This document shows positions 33,230-42,911 of a DNA stretch of 64,000 nucleotides, in pieces. A program made the position numbers and the translations under genes. The notes beneath the pieces are model-generated. The model searched no databases and was not told the origin of the DNA. It saw only the letters and a program-made list of their open reading frames with translations. Numbering within the stretch: position 1 is the first letter of the stretch; each line of letters begins with the position of its first letter. The stretch lies in assembly GCF_000002875.2 (NCBI RefSeq), contig NC_009397.2, forward strand, positions 554,032-618,031. The letters run 5' to 3'. Origin of the DNA: Leishmania infantum JPCM5 (taxonomy: Eukaryota; Euglenozoa; Kinetoplastea; Trypanosomatida; Trypanosomatidae).

Positions 33230-34661
33230 TATAGATGAGGTGATCGTTGCAGCGGTGCCGCATGCATATTCTCTCTTGCTCACTAGCTCTCTGTGTATGT
33301 GTTCTAGCTTTCTGTATCTCGGGAATCCGAGAGCTTTTTATGCGTGTGCGCGCGAGTGCTGCCAAGGAAGACCACAGCATCAGTGATGGGAACACGTACA
33401 CATGCACGCACGTGCGCACGTCGAGTCGACGTCAAACACGCGAGCGAGGTTGCATGAATAAGAATGGCTGTTGTCTTCGTGTTTGCTTGCCTGCCCCTCG
33501 CAGGGGGCCTGTCGGCTCTTTGCAGCAAGCCGTGTGCCTGCGTCGGTGTGTGGAAGGGGTGGGGTGCGTGGGCGGAAGAGGAGCGCCCGAGAAATGAGTT
33601 AAGTAGAGGGCACGGCGAAAGAATCGGGGATGGCTCATAGATGAGAGAGCACCTCCAAGGGCGGAGGCAGGTGAGTGCGCCCTTGACGCCATGGATGCTA
33701 GGTGCGTGGCCGACTCGCCTTGTTCGAAACACGCACTCGAGCAGCAGAAGCAGCGGCTAGCGCGTCAGCAGTTGCTGACGAGCAGTCATGCTTCCTTGTC
33801 AAGTTTCCTTTCACTCTGAAATGCAGCAAGAGCACGCGCTGCGCAGCGTGTCCCAGGGTAACCGTAAGTGGTGATTGCGGCTTGGCAGAGGCGCACACAC
33901 GGGCGCCGCCGTCGCCACCACACCTCGACGGTCACCTCCATCCTTTTTTTTTTCGTTTTGTTTAGGCGTCCACATGCTGCTATCGTCGTTGAAGTGCGTA
34001 CACACTTCGGTCATACACACACATGGAGAGAGAAAGAAACGGAGGAAACCACCAGAACAGCACAGCATCACACAGAGCACGCGGCAGACACACCGAACAT
34101 ACGCACACGTGCGCATGTGTGGGCGGGAGAGAGTGGGGCGTTAGCGTGGCTCTGCACTCGACCGCCCATAACCGCTCACAACAGCACGCATACGCAGAGG
34201 GGCCATCCGTGCACACACCGTGAAGAGCCTCCGCCTGGCTTCCTTTGCCGGCGATCCAGCATAACGCCGCTTCTCCACACGCGGCGCCGATACACAACAC
34301 ATGTGCACGCGCAGGCACGTCGTCGTCAAAGAGTTACGGAGAGAGAAAGAACAGGTTCGAAGAGCGCAGAGATACGCGGCAACGCCTCTGTGCCCACACA
34401 CACACACACACGCTTCGCCAACGGCAAGGAACAAGAATGCAGAGAGAAAAGTGGTCTCGAAGAGGCGACGTTATGGGCACCTGCGTTTTAGACAAAATAC
34501 GTGCGCTCTCCTTCCTCTCCGAAGAGCACACACACTCAGGCGCACCTGCATGCCCGGCTGCACACATTGCTCTTCTTCGTTTCTGCTCGACACACACGCA
34601 CGCACAAGAACTCAGTGCGAGATGCACTCGTGAGCGTGGATGTCTGTATGCGGCCGCTCGT

Positions 34662-35138
34662 CTACACGCTTGACTTCTCAATCGCCCCCATCATCTCGGC
34701 CAGAGCCTTGTCCGCTGCCTCCTTGGATGACAGTCGCATCACGAAGTTCTCCGGGAATCCCTCCTCGTCATCGGTGAAGTCCTTGAAGGCAGACCACACA
34801 AGAATCTTTTCACCCTGCTTGTGCTTGGTCACCTTCATGCCCTTCACTAGGTAGTGCTGCGCCGCCAGCTTGCCAACGCCTTCCCGACGGAAGACGAACA
34901 TGTACTTGGACGTGTTATCCTTGCGTTGAAGCACCTTGGCCGTGCCCTGCCCACGCTCCTTCCACTGGTTCTCGCCCTCATCGAAGCGCATGAGCTTGCC
35001 GCTGTCCTGCCAAATGACGTTGAAGCGCTCCTCGCCGCTCTTCACGTCAACGGCGGCGAAGCGGGCGGCACCGCCGTCGGAGACCGCCACCTCCTCTATC
35101 TCCATGAGCTCATTGCCGTTTTCGTCCGTCTTGGACAT
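34662..35138 (-). CDS. RANBP1: Ran-binding protein 1 (RanBP1)
   Basis: 158 residues, ATG at 35136-35138. Almost the whole protein (residues ~20-150) is a Ran-binding PH-like domain: EERFNVIWQDSGKLMRFDE, the hallmark WKERGQGTAKVL, YMFVFRREGVGKLAAQHYL, KILVWSAFKDF and an acidic DDEEG followed by ENFVMRLSS. RanBP1 is a cytosolic protein that binds Ran-GTP and helps RanGAP release cargo complexes leaving the nuclear pore. The length fits the small single-domain type of protists and yeast. The start is preceded on the minus strand by a C-rich pyrimidine tract at about 35212-35190, and an AG lies close to the ATG. The HECT gene is the next gene downstream, and the SNM1-type gene lies upstream. Confidence 0.93.
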   Translation of the reverse strand: MSKTDENGNELMEIEEVAVSDGGAARFAAVDVKSGEERFNVIWQDSGKLMRFDEGENQWKERGQGTAKVLQRKDNTSKYMFVFRREGVGKLAAQHYLVKGMKVTKHKQGEKILVWSAFKDFTDDEEGFPENFVMRLSSKEAADKALAEMMGAIEKSSV

Positions 35139-35995
35139 CGTTTCTTACGTACGCGTACGCGCGTTTGGCGCGTTGCCGGTGTGCGAACAGGGGGAGGGGT
35201 AAGGGGGGGGGGGTGATTGGCTCGAGCGTGCGAAGAGGACCGACCACGGATACACACCACAGAGGGTCGTTCGTTCCTTTCTTTTTTTGTGTGTGTTTGT
35301 TTTGCTTTCTCGTGGTAGTGGTGGAGGGGGGGGGACGCCCACAAAACCTGAAAAAAATTATTGTTGTTGCGTGTTTGAAATGGAGTTGATGGTATGGCAG
35401 TGTGAAGCGAGCGTTTTGTGCGCACACGCATGCCCGTGGGTGTGGCGGCAGCGACCGCGTGGCACACGCGACGAGTCGCCTCCGGCCGCATTGAGTTCCA
35501 CCACGACGCGGCATCAGCGGTGAAGACAAGGAGCGAAAGAGGAGGAGGAGAAAAGAGACGGATGGACGCATGCACGAAGTGTGAAGATAAGCAGCGGAGT
35601 AAAGAGGGAAGACGGACGGTTGTAGGCACGTCCTGGAGCGCTTCGTCAACGGCTCAACCCTGCACAGACTCAGCCGTTTTGAGAGGCGGCAGGGAAGTCT
35701 GGGATGCGCGGTGCGGTCATGTGCGTGCGTCCCTCTATGATATATGCGGGAATACTACATGTGTGTGAGTGCGCGTGCGTCTATGTAAGGCGAGCAGCAA
35801 CGAAGATTGGCAGAACACGAGTACGACTGCTTCTGGTGCGATAGCATTGCGCTGGTCGCAGTGGAGGGTGATGCGACTGTGTGTATGAGCGCATGAGCGG
35901 ACTTGCCGAGTCGTGGGCCACGCGCTGCCCCACCGATCCACACTGTTCGCCATTTCGCACACAAACGGACACACACATACGCCACACTGTCTTGC
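35139..35995. other. Intergenic spacer
   Basis: No gene seen. Contains a G12-type run at 35198-35211 and another near 35325-35333 (C-rich on the transcribed strand), a T-rich patch at 35276-35310, and low-complexity sequence up to the stop codon of the nuclease gene. Confidence 0.5.
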
Positions 35996-38314
35996 TCAGG
36001 CCAGCACATTGTCGGCGATGTCGGACAGCGAGGGAAGACCGGTGGTGGCGCTGCTGCTGCTGAGCAGCACGGCGGGGCAGTCCTTATTGTCGTCATTCGC
36101 TGCCTTCACAGCTTTTTCACCGGACTCGATCTTCATTGTGGTGGCAGCGTGGCGCTCGGCACGGTGAGCGGCCATGCTCTGCCCATCCATCTCGGCGTCA
36201 ACTCGCTCACGCTTGCCGCCAGACTGATGCGTGCTGAGGCACGACTGTGTGAGACAGTATAGCCTCCACGACGGCAACAACGTCGACATGCGCAGACCAT
36301 CGGCGCGCGCGCGTGAACTCACCGACGTGTCTGTGGGATTCTTTGCCTTGCCGCACACGTCTGTCATTCCCTGGTCAGGAAGCGGCGTCGTCGACTTGGG
36401 AGAGGGAGCGAAGAAGTACGGCGCGGTGATCGCAGCGGTGCGCGAGTCGCAGCCTCCCGGTGCCTCTCCACCCGATCGAGACGCCGCCACCGCCGCCTTA
36501 GACGAGGGGGGTGGCATTCCCGCAGGGCGAATACGGAATCCCCGCCGCGGCTTCTCCTCGAGCGCGTCAAGGCCATCATCACAAACGGCGGCGGCATCGC
36601 GTGCGCCAAGCAGCCCTAAGAGGGTCAAGGTGCCAAGACCGCTTCGACTGTCGCTGCCTCCCACCTGCGAGAGTAGGTAAGCCGGCAAGTACGGCATCCA
36701 CCGCACAACACCGCCTCTCAGGGCCACTGCGTCCCTGCCCGTCGTCGCCGCTGCTGTTGCGCCACAGCCGGTGTCGTGGTTGTTCACAAAGGGCACGCGC
36801 AGGTACGGCCCAAGGCGCTGCATAACAACCTCCCCTCGGCTGGGGCGGTAGTGCAACGGTGTCACTGACAGCGGGCGAAGTAGCGCGACGAAGTCCACAA
36901 TCTCCTGCGGTGTGCTGTGAAGCGTCGTTGGGACTTGCCAAACCTGGCCACTTGCCGCTGGACCGTGCGTCTGTGACTGCAGCCGGGCCCAGCCTGAGAT
37001 GACGACACCGTAGTACGGAGTCCCACCACGCGCTGCCGAGGCCGCTTGCATGGTGGCAGGCTCGATCGAGGCACGGCTGCTGACTACCTCGATGAGAGGC
37101 GGCTCGCACGAGCGTTTGACCGAGTGGTCAGCGGACGGCTGTGGTTGCTGTGGTAGCATCGCACCACGGCCGTTTCTTAAGCATGCCCACCACTGCTGCT
37201 GCTGTTGCTGAGCTTGTGAGAAAGAAACAAAGCAGTTGAGGTCGTACGGGTAGTGGGCGGCCTCGCCACCGGAGGCCCGCCACGCCAGCTCCTCCGCCGA
37301 CAGCGGTGGCGCAGCACCGTCAAGGCGGGCAGGGCTTGCCCCCTCAAAAGCCTTCAGGTCATCCCGCTCCTCCTCAAGCGCTTCCACCACGGTGAGTAGA
37401 CGTGCGTAGCGGGCGTCGTCGATGATAGCCCTCGTGCGCAGCCGCGCTGCCAGTTGCTGGATGAGCATCTCCTTACCGAACTGATTGTGCAGGTACACAC
37501 GAACAACAAATGGCAGTCGAGTGTTGCTCGGCTCAGCGGATGCTGATGAGGATGAGGATGAAGGTGTCAGTGCCTCGGCGGTGCCGTTGGCGTCGCATTG
37601 CGACTGTTGCTGCACCCACTGCGCATGCAGTTGGCGCTGGTAGTCCATACGACGCCCAATCGCTTCGATCGCCTCTTCCACCTGATCTGCGTCCAGCAAC
37701 TTGCTTAGCACGCGGATGCCGCTGTCAGCAATGCCAACGCCGCGGTGGCCGACGAGTGGGCTTTCAGTGCGCGCCGGCCACGACTTCAGCTCTGCGTGCC
37801 CCAAGTGAAGCCAGGTGTCGTCCAGATAGAGGTGGTCGACTCGGTGCGACTGGAAGAAGGTGCGCAGTGGGGACATCTGGGCCGCCGTCTCTGTGTACTT
37901 GAAGTCGCCGGTGTGCAGGTAGGTGACGCCGGACGGCGTCTCAATGTAAATCATGGCGCTACCAGGTACGTGAAACGCCGGAAGCAGCGTGACGTACACT
38001 ACAGGGACCGCAGTGGTGGTGCTGCTGTCGGTTTCGCTGTGCGCCGCGGCAGCGGCGGAGAGAACGGAGGTGCGACACCAGAAGGGCAGCCCGAGAACGC
38101 GTCCGCGAAGTCCTTCAAACTTGTTCAGCAGCAGTTGCCGAGTGAGGGTGCTGGTGATGATGAAACCGGCCGTCCAGGTAGAGCTGAGGCCCTTCATGTG
38201 GTCCGTGTGAAAGTGAGTGAGAAAAAACAACTCCGGCCCGCTGCCGCTGTAGCTGCGGCGGCCGGCGAGTGCCGGAAACTCGTCAATGATGATGGGGAGA
38301 GACGACACACGCAT
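35996..38314 (-). CDS. SNM1/Pso2/Artemis-type metallo-beta-lactamase nuclease
   Basis: The first protein-like ATG is at 38312-38314 (MRVSSLPIIIDEF), giving 772 residues. An open extension to 38605 is Cys/Ser/Arg-rich and lies upstream of a good splice signal, so I leave it out. The metal site THFHTDH (HxHxDH, ~residues 36-43) is followed by FHVPGSAMIYIET and LHTGDFKYT (~115-140), the third and fourth metallo-beta-lactamase motifs of beta-CASP enzymes. A DRMBL-like segment (VRVYLHNQFGKEMLIQQLAARL) is at ~268-290, and VTPLHYRPSRGEV is near 490. The family comprises 5' exonucleases or endonucleases for interstrand cross-link repair and end processing (SNM1A/B, Pso2, Artemis). The usual DxHCPG is here AFHVPG. 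The C-terminal ~270 residues are disordered, so regulation or targeting there is possible. Confidence 0.88.
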   Translation of the reverse strand: MRVSSLPIIIDEFPALAGRRSYSGSGPELFFLTHFHTDHMKGLSSTWTAGFIITSTLTRQLLLNKFEGLRGRVLGLPFWCRTSVLSAAAAAHSETDSSTTTAVPVVYVTLLPAFHVPGSAMIYIETPSGVTYLHTGDFKYTETAAQMSPLRTFFQSHRVDHLYLDDTWLHLGHAELKSWPARTESPLVGHRGVGIADSGIRVLSKLLDADQVEEAIEAIGRRMDYQRQLHAQWVQQQSQCDANGTAEALTPSSSSSSASAEPSNTRLPFVVRVYLHNQFGKEMLIQQLAARLRTRAIIDDARYARLLTVVEALEEERDDLKAFEGASPARLDGAAPPLSAEELAWRASGGEAAHYPYDLNCFVSFSQAQQQQQQWWACLRNGRGAMLPQQPQPSADHSVKRSCEPPLIEVVSSRASIEPATMQAASAARGGTPYYGVVISGWARLQSQTHGPAASGQVWQVPTTLHSTPQEIVDFVALLRPLSVTPLHYRPSRGEVVMQRLGPYLRVPFVNNHDTGCGATAAATTGRDAVALRGGVVRWMPYLPAYLLSQVGGSDSRSGLGTLTLLGLLGARDAAAVCDDGLDALEEKPRRGFRIRPAGMPPPSSKAAVAASRSGGEAPGGCDSRTAAITAPYFFAPSPKSTTPLPDQGMTDVCGKAKNPTDTSVSSRARADGLRMSTLLPSWRLYCLTQSCLSTHQSGGKRERVDAEMDGQSMAAHRAERHAATTMKIESGEKAVKAANDDNKDCPAVLLSSSSATTGLPSLSDIADNVLA

Positions 38315-39737
38315 GGCGAAGTCGAGAGGTGAGCGCCTGCATGAGACAATCCGCGGACAACCCACACACGCACAGCGAAAGAGAGAGAGAGAGCACAGAT
38401 CGCTGTAGATGGGCGTCCGTGCAACGGCGCTGAAATCTGTATGACGCCAGCTTCGTCTTCCTGAGATGCGAGAAGGACGGCGAAGAGCAGAGGTGTAGAA
38501 GGAAGCGATGCAGGAGGGGCACAGACGGAGCGTACAAGGAGAGGAGAGAGGGATGGACGCTTCGTGTTCGTCGGTGCAGCTGGAGTGCATAGTAGCTCGC
38601 GGCATGGCTAAACTGAAACAGCGGCCTTCGTTGCCGTGAGAACGCAGTGCTTTCGGCTTCCCTGCACCTCGCCACCACCACCATCACCCCAAACCCTCGT
38701 CCACCTGTCCGGGAGCCGGGGAGCACACTTGGCTTGATGCGTCTCCTGCACTTCCGTGGTTGTCAGAATGGCTCTGTAACGCTTCTCAGCCGAAGAGTCA
38801 AGAACAAAAAAAGAAAAAGGGAAAGGAGACGAGAGATCTACAGGCGCACGCGCCTGCACGGAGCCCTGCGCGCACAGGCGAGATGCGCACCTCTGGGAAA
38901 CTCTGCAGAGGGTAGAGCGCTCGGTAGCAGGAAGGCGGCTGCGGGAAGCTCCAAAACACGAAAGCGAACAAAAAAACAGCAAAGCCCTGAGAGAGGCGGA
39001 AGAGGGCCACGGGTACACACTGGAGCACGCGCGTGTGCCGATGTGGGTGCGTCGTGCGCGTGTCTGTGTACTCGCACCGGCACGCGTTGAAGGGCTGAGT
39101 TGTAAGACTCTGTTGTGCGGGGTCGCTGAAAGGATGGAGAGGTGGAACGGTAATGGGCCCCTCCGCTGCTCCGGCACGCACGGGCCGACTCAAGCGTCGT
39201 CACTGCCTGCGTCCCTTCCCCCACCACCATCTCCGCTCCGCACGAACACCTCCCAGCATCACCCCGCACTCTCGCGGAGCAGCTGGACAACAGCGAATGG
39301 GGCGTGGACAGAAGACGCGGAGGCGGCTGCAGCGGTCCTACGGGCCACCCGATCCCTTTGCGCGAGTACGAGCAGAACAGGGCAGTTGAAATGACGGAGT
39401 AGGCGGATGAGCGGAGACGATGCAAGCGGGGAGGGTGGTGGCTCCGGTCGCATAGGGTGAGGGGCCTGTAACGAGCTTGACCTACACGCGCGCAACACCC
39501 TTCAGCAGCAGCAGCTGGTACCTAGCCGCGCAGAAGGCAAGTATCATTCCTTAGCACGACCACACGCACATGTATACATTGCGCAGGGGAGCTACGGGCG
39601 ATAAGGACGTGATCCGAGTGGGAAGGAGGTGGGGCCGGTGCCGCACACAAGGCGTCCTCGTATCTAGTGCCACATGATCACCTGTACTCGTACGAAAATT
39701 TCAACCTCCCTTCCTGCCTCTCCAGCGCTGCTGTCTT
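38315..39737. other. Intergenic spacer
   Basis: About 1.4 kb between the PIN-domain gene and the nuclease gene. No convincing gene. There is A-rich sequence at 38803-38830 and 38965-38982, and the rest is mixed low-complexity Arg/Pro/Ser-coding noise in every frame. Confidence 0.5.
38337..38393 (-). promoter_or_regulatory. Predicted trans-splice acceptor of the SNM1-type gene
   Basis: A CT-repeat pyrimidine tract on the minus strand (about 38393-38373) followed by the first strong AG at 38338-38337, 23 bases before the chosen ATG. This decides the start against the longer open frame. Confidence 0.55.
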
Positions 39738-42700
39738 CTACTTCTTGCCACTCCTCCCTTGCGCTGCCGTCGACGACGCTGTCGGGAGTGGCGGCATGCC
39801 AACCAACTTGCGGATGTCGCTGTACGCGTACGCCTTTCCCAGCTCCGAGCTCGCCTTGATGCGCAGGAACTTGTCCTCGGTAACGAAGAGCACCTTCGCG
39901 GCCTGGTGCTGACTGAGGTAGACGGCGTAGCCGAGAATGCGGTCATCATTGGTCGTGGCATGCCTGTCGTATTCCCGGACCACCTCCGTCCGTTTCTGCA
40001 GCCATAGGTGACTCTGTGCCTCATTGCTCAAGCACGCCGCAATCCAGTTGCGCAGCTCATGAGCCCGTTGCCGGCGCCACTCGCGATCGTGGGTGCTGTT
40101 CACACCAGCGGTGGATGCGGCGGCGGTGACGGCGTGGTCGTCCTTGGCGCTGCCGCCACGGTCCTTGTGCATGCGGTCCAGCTCGTCGAGCACAGTGAAG
40201 GGGATACCAATGAACGACTTCTCCAAGATCAAGTTCATCACGCCCGGCTCGGAGTCGAGGAGAGAGGAGGTGTCGAAGACGAAACACCGCATGTCAGTGC
40301 TGTTCTTGCGGCTTCGGGCGCTGGCAGTAAGTGTGCTCGCCTTTGAGAAGACACGAGTCGTGCCGGCCATGCTGGTGGCGGCCATCATCGTTGTTGCCGG
40401 TGTCGTCTTGGCCGCTGCGGCTACCGCGGCAGCCGCCGCCGCAGTGGCGCTGCGAGTCATCATGGACGGGTAAGAATAGTGTGGGGATACAGAGGCGAAG
40501 GAGGAAGAGGAGGGCGCTCTCGCGTGCTCCTCGCCATCGCTGACATCATCCGAGCCCTTGGCACTGCCAGCGGTGCCACGCTCTTTGAGGAGTGCCGCCG
40601 AGGCTTGCGTCAGCGCCGCGTGAAGCGACGGCGAGGCCAGCGCAGCGAACGGCGAGGAGGTCGACCAGGACGGCGGTAACAACGACACGCTTCTCAAGAG
40701 CGCCTTGCCTGCCTTGTTCGGCGCCAAAGGTGATGGCTGCTGCGATAGGCACTCGCGCAGGTAGTGCACCGGCGGTGCTACGGCGCTCCCGAGAAACGGA
40801 TTGGGTACAGCCTCCGGGTTCTTCTCGCCTGCTGCCTCGCCGACCGGCACCGGGGCGGCCAGGCTGCGCAACTTGTTCATCAGCTGCTTCGCCCGCACTG
40901 GGTTGCTCGCACACTTCACGGCGCCTTCGACCGCGGCCGTGCCGATCTTGTCCGTCGGTGCCGTTGAGGGCGTCACGATGCTCGCGTGGCAGGTGTTGCC
41001 GCGGGTGCCCTTTCCCAGGTGGCCCTTGAGCACCACAGCCGCCGCCGCACTCTCCTTCTTGGCTGTCTTGGACACCGCACCTTTTCGCGGTGGCGCGCGG
41101 GGCATACTCATTTTGGTGGCTGCGTGGTTGCGGTCCTGCTTCGCACCGCTCTCGTGTGACGGCAATGCGTTTTCTGACTTGTGGCGGCGCGCGGCACGCT
41201 CCTGCGCTTCGACTGGGTCCAAGTAGGGCTCGTCGCTGTCGATCGCTGCAGGTGGCGTTGGGGTGGCGTCACTGCGTGCGGCGGTGGCCTCCGCCAGCAC
41301 GCGGTGCTGCAGTGTACGCTCAAGCGCGGCTTCCAGAGCCGCTGCTGGTGTCGGGCTTGGCCTGCTTTCACGGTCCTCATTCAGTGTTGCACCCGACCGC
41401 TGCGCCGACGGTTGTGGATGCGGGTGCTGGAGGTTGGCGAGCCGACGCAGACGGGAAAGGTTCACGAGAGAATGCGGCTGCTGCGGCGGCGCCTGCGCCG
41501 ACCCCGTCCGCGACGCCACAGAGGCCCCCACTGTCGCGGTGGGAGGCAACAATGTCGGCGACGCCGATGCTCGTTCGCGCAGCTGCGCGAGCCGTGTTGA
41601 GATGTCGGATGGCTGAGGCCGGCCCGTCCCTGGCGAGGGAGATGGCTCCGCGAGCGGCCTGGGCGCCACGAGCGTCGCGGCTGACTTCCACGGTGATCCT
41701 GTTGGTAGCTCGTGAGGCGTCGGTGCCCCACCGACGACAGACCCACCGCCAGCCACGCCGTCCTTGGGTGGGATGTAAGGATGCGAATCGCTACCGCACT
41801 CAGCAGCTGAGGTTGGGCACGGGCTGGAGGCGCGTAGGCGACTCAGCAGCGACTTAGTCGACCGCGCCGAGCTGCTCTCCGTGCCAGAACGATGATCGCC
41901 ATCAGTGTCTTCTTCGTTGCGATATAATGTCGACGCTGAGGCGCGCAGGTCGGCGAGACCCAGCGACGGGGTGAGGAAGGGACCGCGACCAGCGGAAGCC
42001 GCCGTGCCGTTGACAGTCTGCACCGCTGGCGGCCCTTTGGACTGCTGCCCAGCGCTCTCTTCTTCCTTATGAAACGATGGGGCGATGGGCGGTGACGGTG
42101 GCTTTCGCGCACCGCTGCGGAGGTGCTTCAGTCGGTCCCTCTGCACCAGAGCCAGCGTGGTCTGCGCGGACGTGCCGTTTAGGAAGGACAGCCGCCGTAC
42201 GAGATCGGGAGTGTACGGCGACGACACGCGCGACGATGACGCCGACGACGGGCCACTGCTACCGAGCTCGGATCTGGCGTCGCACGAATGACGGAGGGGC
42301 GACTCCTCGTTGCGGTATAAGTTTGACAACAACGCCTGAGGATCATGCGAGGACATGCGCAAGGGCGTCAGCCCCGCTAAAGCCCGCAGCCTCGCTAGTG
42401 ACGATTCCGCCGGTGTGCTGGGGTTTGGGAAGGACGGAGACGAGGCTTGCGTTCGCGGCTGCTGCCCCGGTGGCCATGCTTTGGTGTCTTCGTGCAACTC
42501 CTTTGGTGACGACGTTGGTGCGGGCGCTCGAGAGAACGTGTCTGCTCTGCTACCCAGTCCCGTATTTGTGCTTGCGGGAGACGGTGCCAGTTCTGGGGTT
42601 TCTGTGGTCACGCGCAGGTAGCCGAATCCGCCACCGCTCTGAATGATGCTGTGTCTCAAGGATCGGCGCGTGTGTGTCTGTCCAATTTCGCCAGACGTTG

Positions 42701-42911
42701 ATGGCGTCGAGGAGAATGGTGCGGTGAGAGATTCACAATGGCCGCCGCCGCTGCTGCTAGTGCCCACACTCGGTGTCGAGGACGTCGGCGCCGGCCGAGC
42801 GCTTTCCTTTTCGCTCGCGCTAGTCTCCTGATCTCCCGGTTTCGGCTTGTGTCGCAGCTTGCCTGGGAGACACCGGCCGCGTCGTTTGGTTGGTGTGGAT
42901 GGCTTATACAT
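39738..42911 (-). CDS. PIN-domain protein with long disordered N-terminus
   Basis: 1057 residues, ATG at 42909-42911. Residues ~1-870 are low complexity and Ser/Pro/Thr/Ala-rich, with repeated short motifs: LxxLRxLA-like elements (LARLRALAGLTP, LAQLRERAS, LSRLRRLANL, LMNKLRSLA) and LYRNEE twice. Residues ~874-1045 are a PIN nuclease fold: CFVFDTSSLLD, PFTVLDELDRMHKD, TNDDRILGYAVYL and VLFVTEDKFLRIKA. These supply the four acidic residues expected for a metal-dependent RNase. The layout (DTSSLLD, then VLDELD, then DDRIL, then TEDKFLR) recalls SWT1/SMG6-like eukaryotic PIN proteins rather than VapC toxins. A role in RNA decay or nuclear mRNP surveillance is plausible but inferred. It is the most upstream minus-strand gene before the strand-switch region. 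Confidence 0.88.
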   Translation of the reverse strand: MYKPSTPTKRRGRCLPGKLRHKPKPGDQETSASEKESARPAPTSSTPSVGTSSSGGGHCESLTAPFSSTPSTSGEIGQTHTRRSLRHSIIQSGGGFGYLRVTTETPELAPSPASTNTGLGSRADTFSRAPAPTSSPKELHEDTKAWPPGQQPRTQASSPSFPNPSTPAESSLARLRALAGLTPLRMSSHDPQALLSNLYRNEESPLRHSCDARSELGSSGPSSASSSRVSSPYTPDLVRRLSFLNGTSAQTTLALVQRDRLKHLRSGARKPPSPPIAPSFHKEEESAGQQSKGPPAVQTVNGTAASAGRGPFLTPSLGLADLRASASTLYRNEEDTDGDHRSGTESSSARSTKSLLSRLRASSPCPTSAAECGSDSHPYIPPKDGVAGGGSVVGGAPTPHELPTGSPWKSAATLVAPRPLAEPSPSPGTGRPQPSDISTRLAQLRERASASPTLLPPTATVGASVASRTGSAQAPPQQPHSLVNLSRLRRLANLQHPHPQPSAQRSGATLNEDRESRPSPTPAAALEAALERTLQHRVLAEATAARSDATPTPPAAIDSDEPYLDPVEAQERAARRHKSENALPSHESGAKQDRNHAATKMSMPRAPPRKGAVSKTAKKESAAAAVVLKGHLGKGTRGNTCHASIVTPSTAPTDKIGTAAVEGAVKCASNPVRAKQLMNKLRSLAAPVPVGEAAGEKNPEAVPNPFLGSAVAPPVHYLRECLSQQPSPLAPNKAGKALLRSVSLLPPSWSTSSPFAALASPSLHAALTQASAALLKERGTAGSAKGSDDVSDGEEHARAPSSSSFASVSPHYSYPSMMTRSATAAAAAAVAAAAKTTPATTMMAATSMAGTTRVFSKASTLTASARSRKNSTDMRCFVFDTSSLLDSEPGVMNLILEKSFIGIPFTVLDELDRMHKDRGGSAKDDHAVTAAASTAGVNSTHDREWRRQRAHELRNWIAACLSNEAQSHLWLQKRTEVVREYDRHATTNDDRILGYAVYLSQHQAAKVLFVTEDKFLRIKASSELGKAYAYSDIRKLVGMPPLPTASSTAAQGRSGKK

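Larger units (their letters stand above)
31161..34661. other. Long intergenic spacer between HECT and RanBP1 genes
   Basis: 3.5 kb without a convincing gene. Purine-rich and CA/GA-rich low complexity predominates. There is a poly-T run near 32008-32016 and another near 33945-33953 (plus strand), a (TA)n at 33213-33229 and CA patches near 34390-34420. It should contain the RanBP1 3' untranslated region and the short HECT 5' leader. The length is unusual next to the other spacers of the cluster. Confidence 0.5.
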
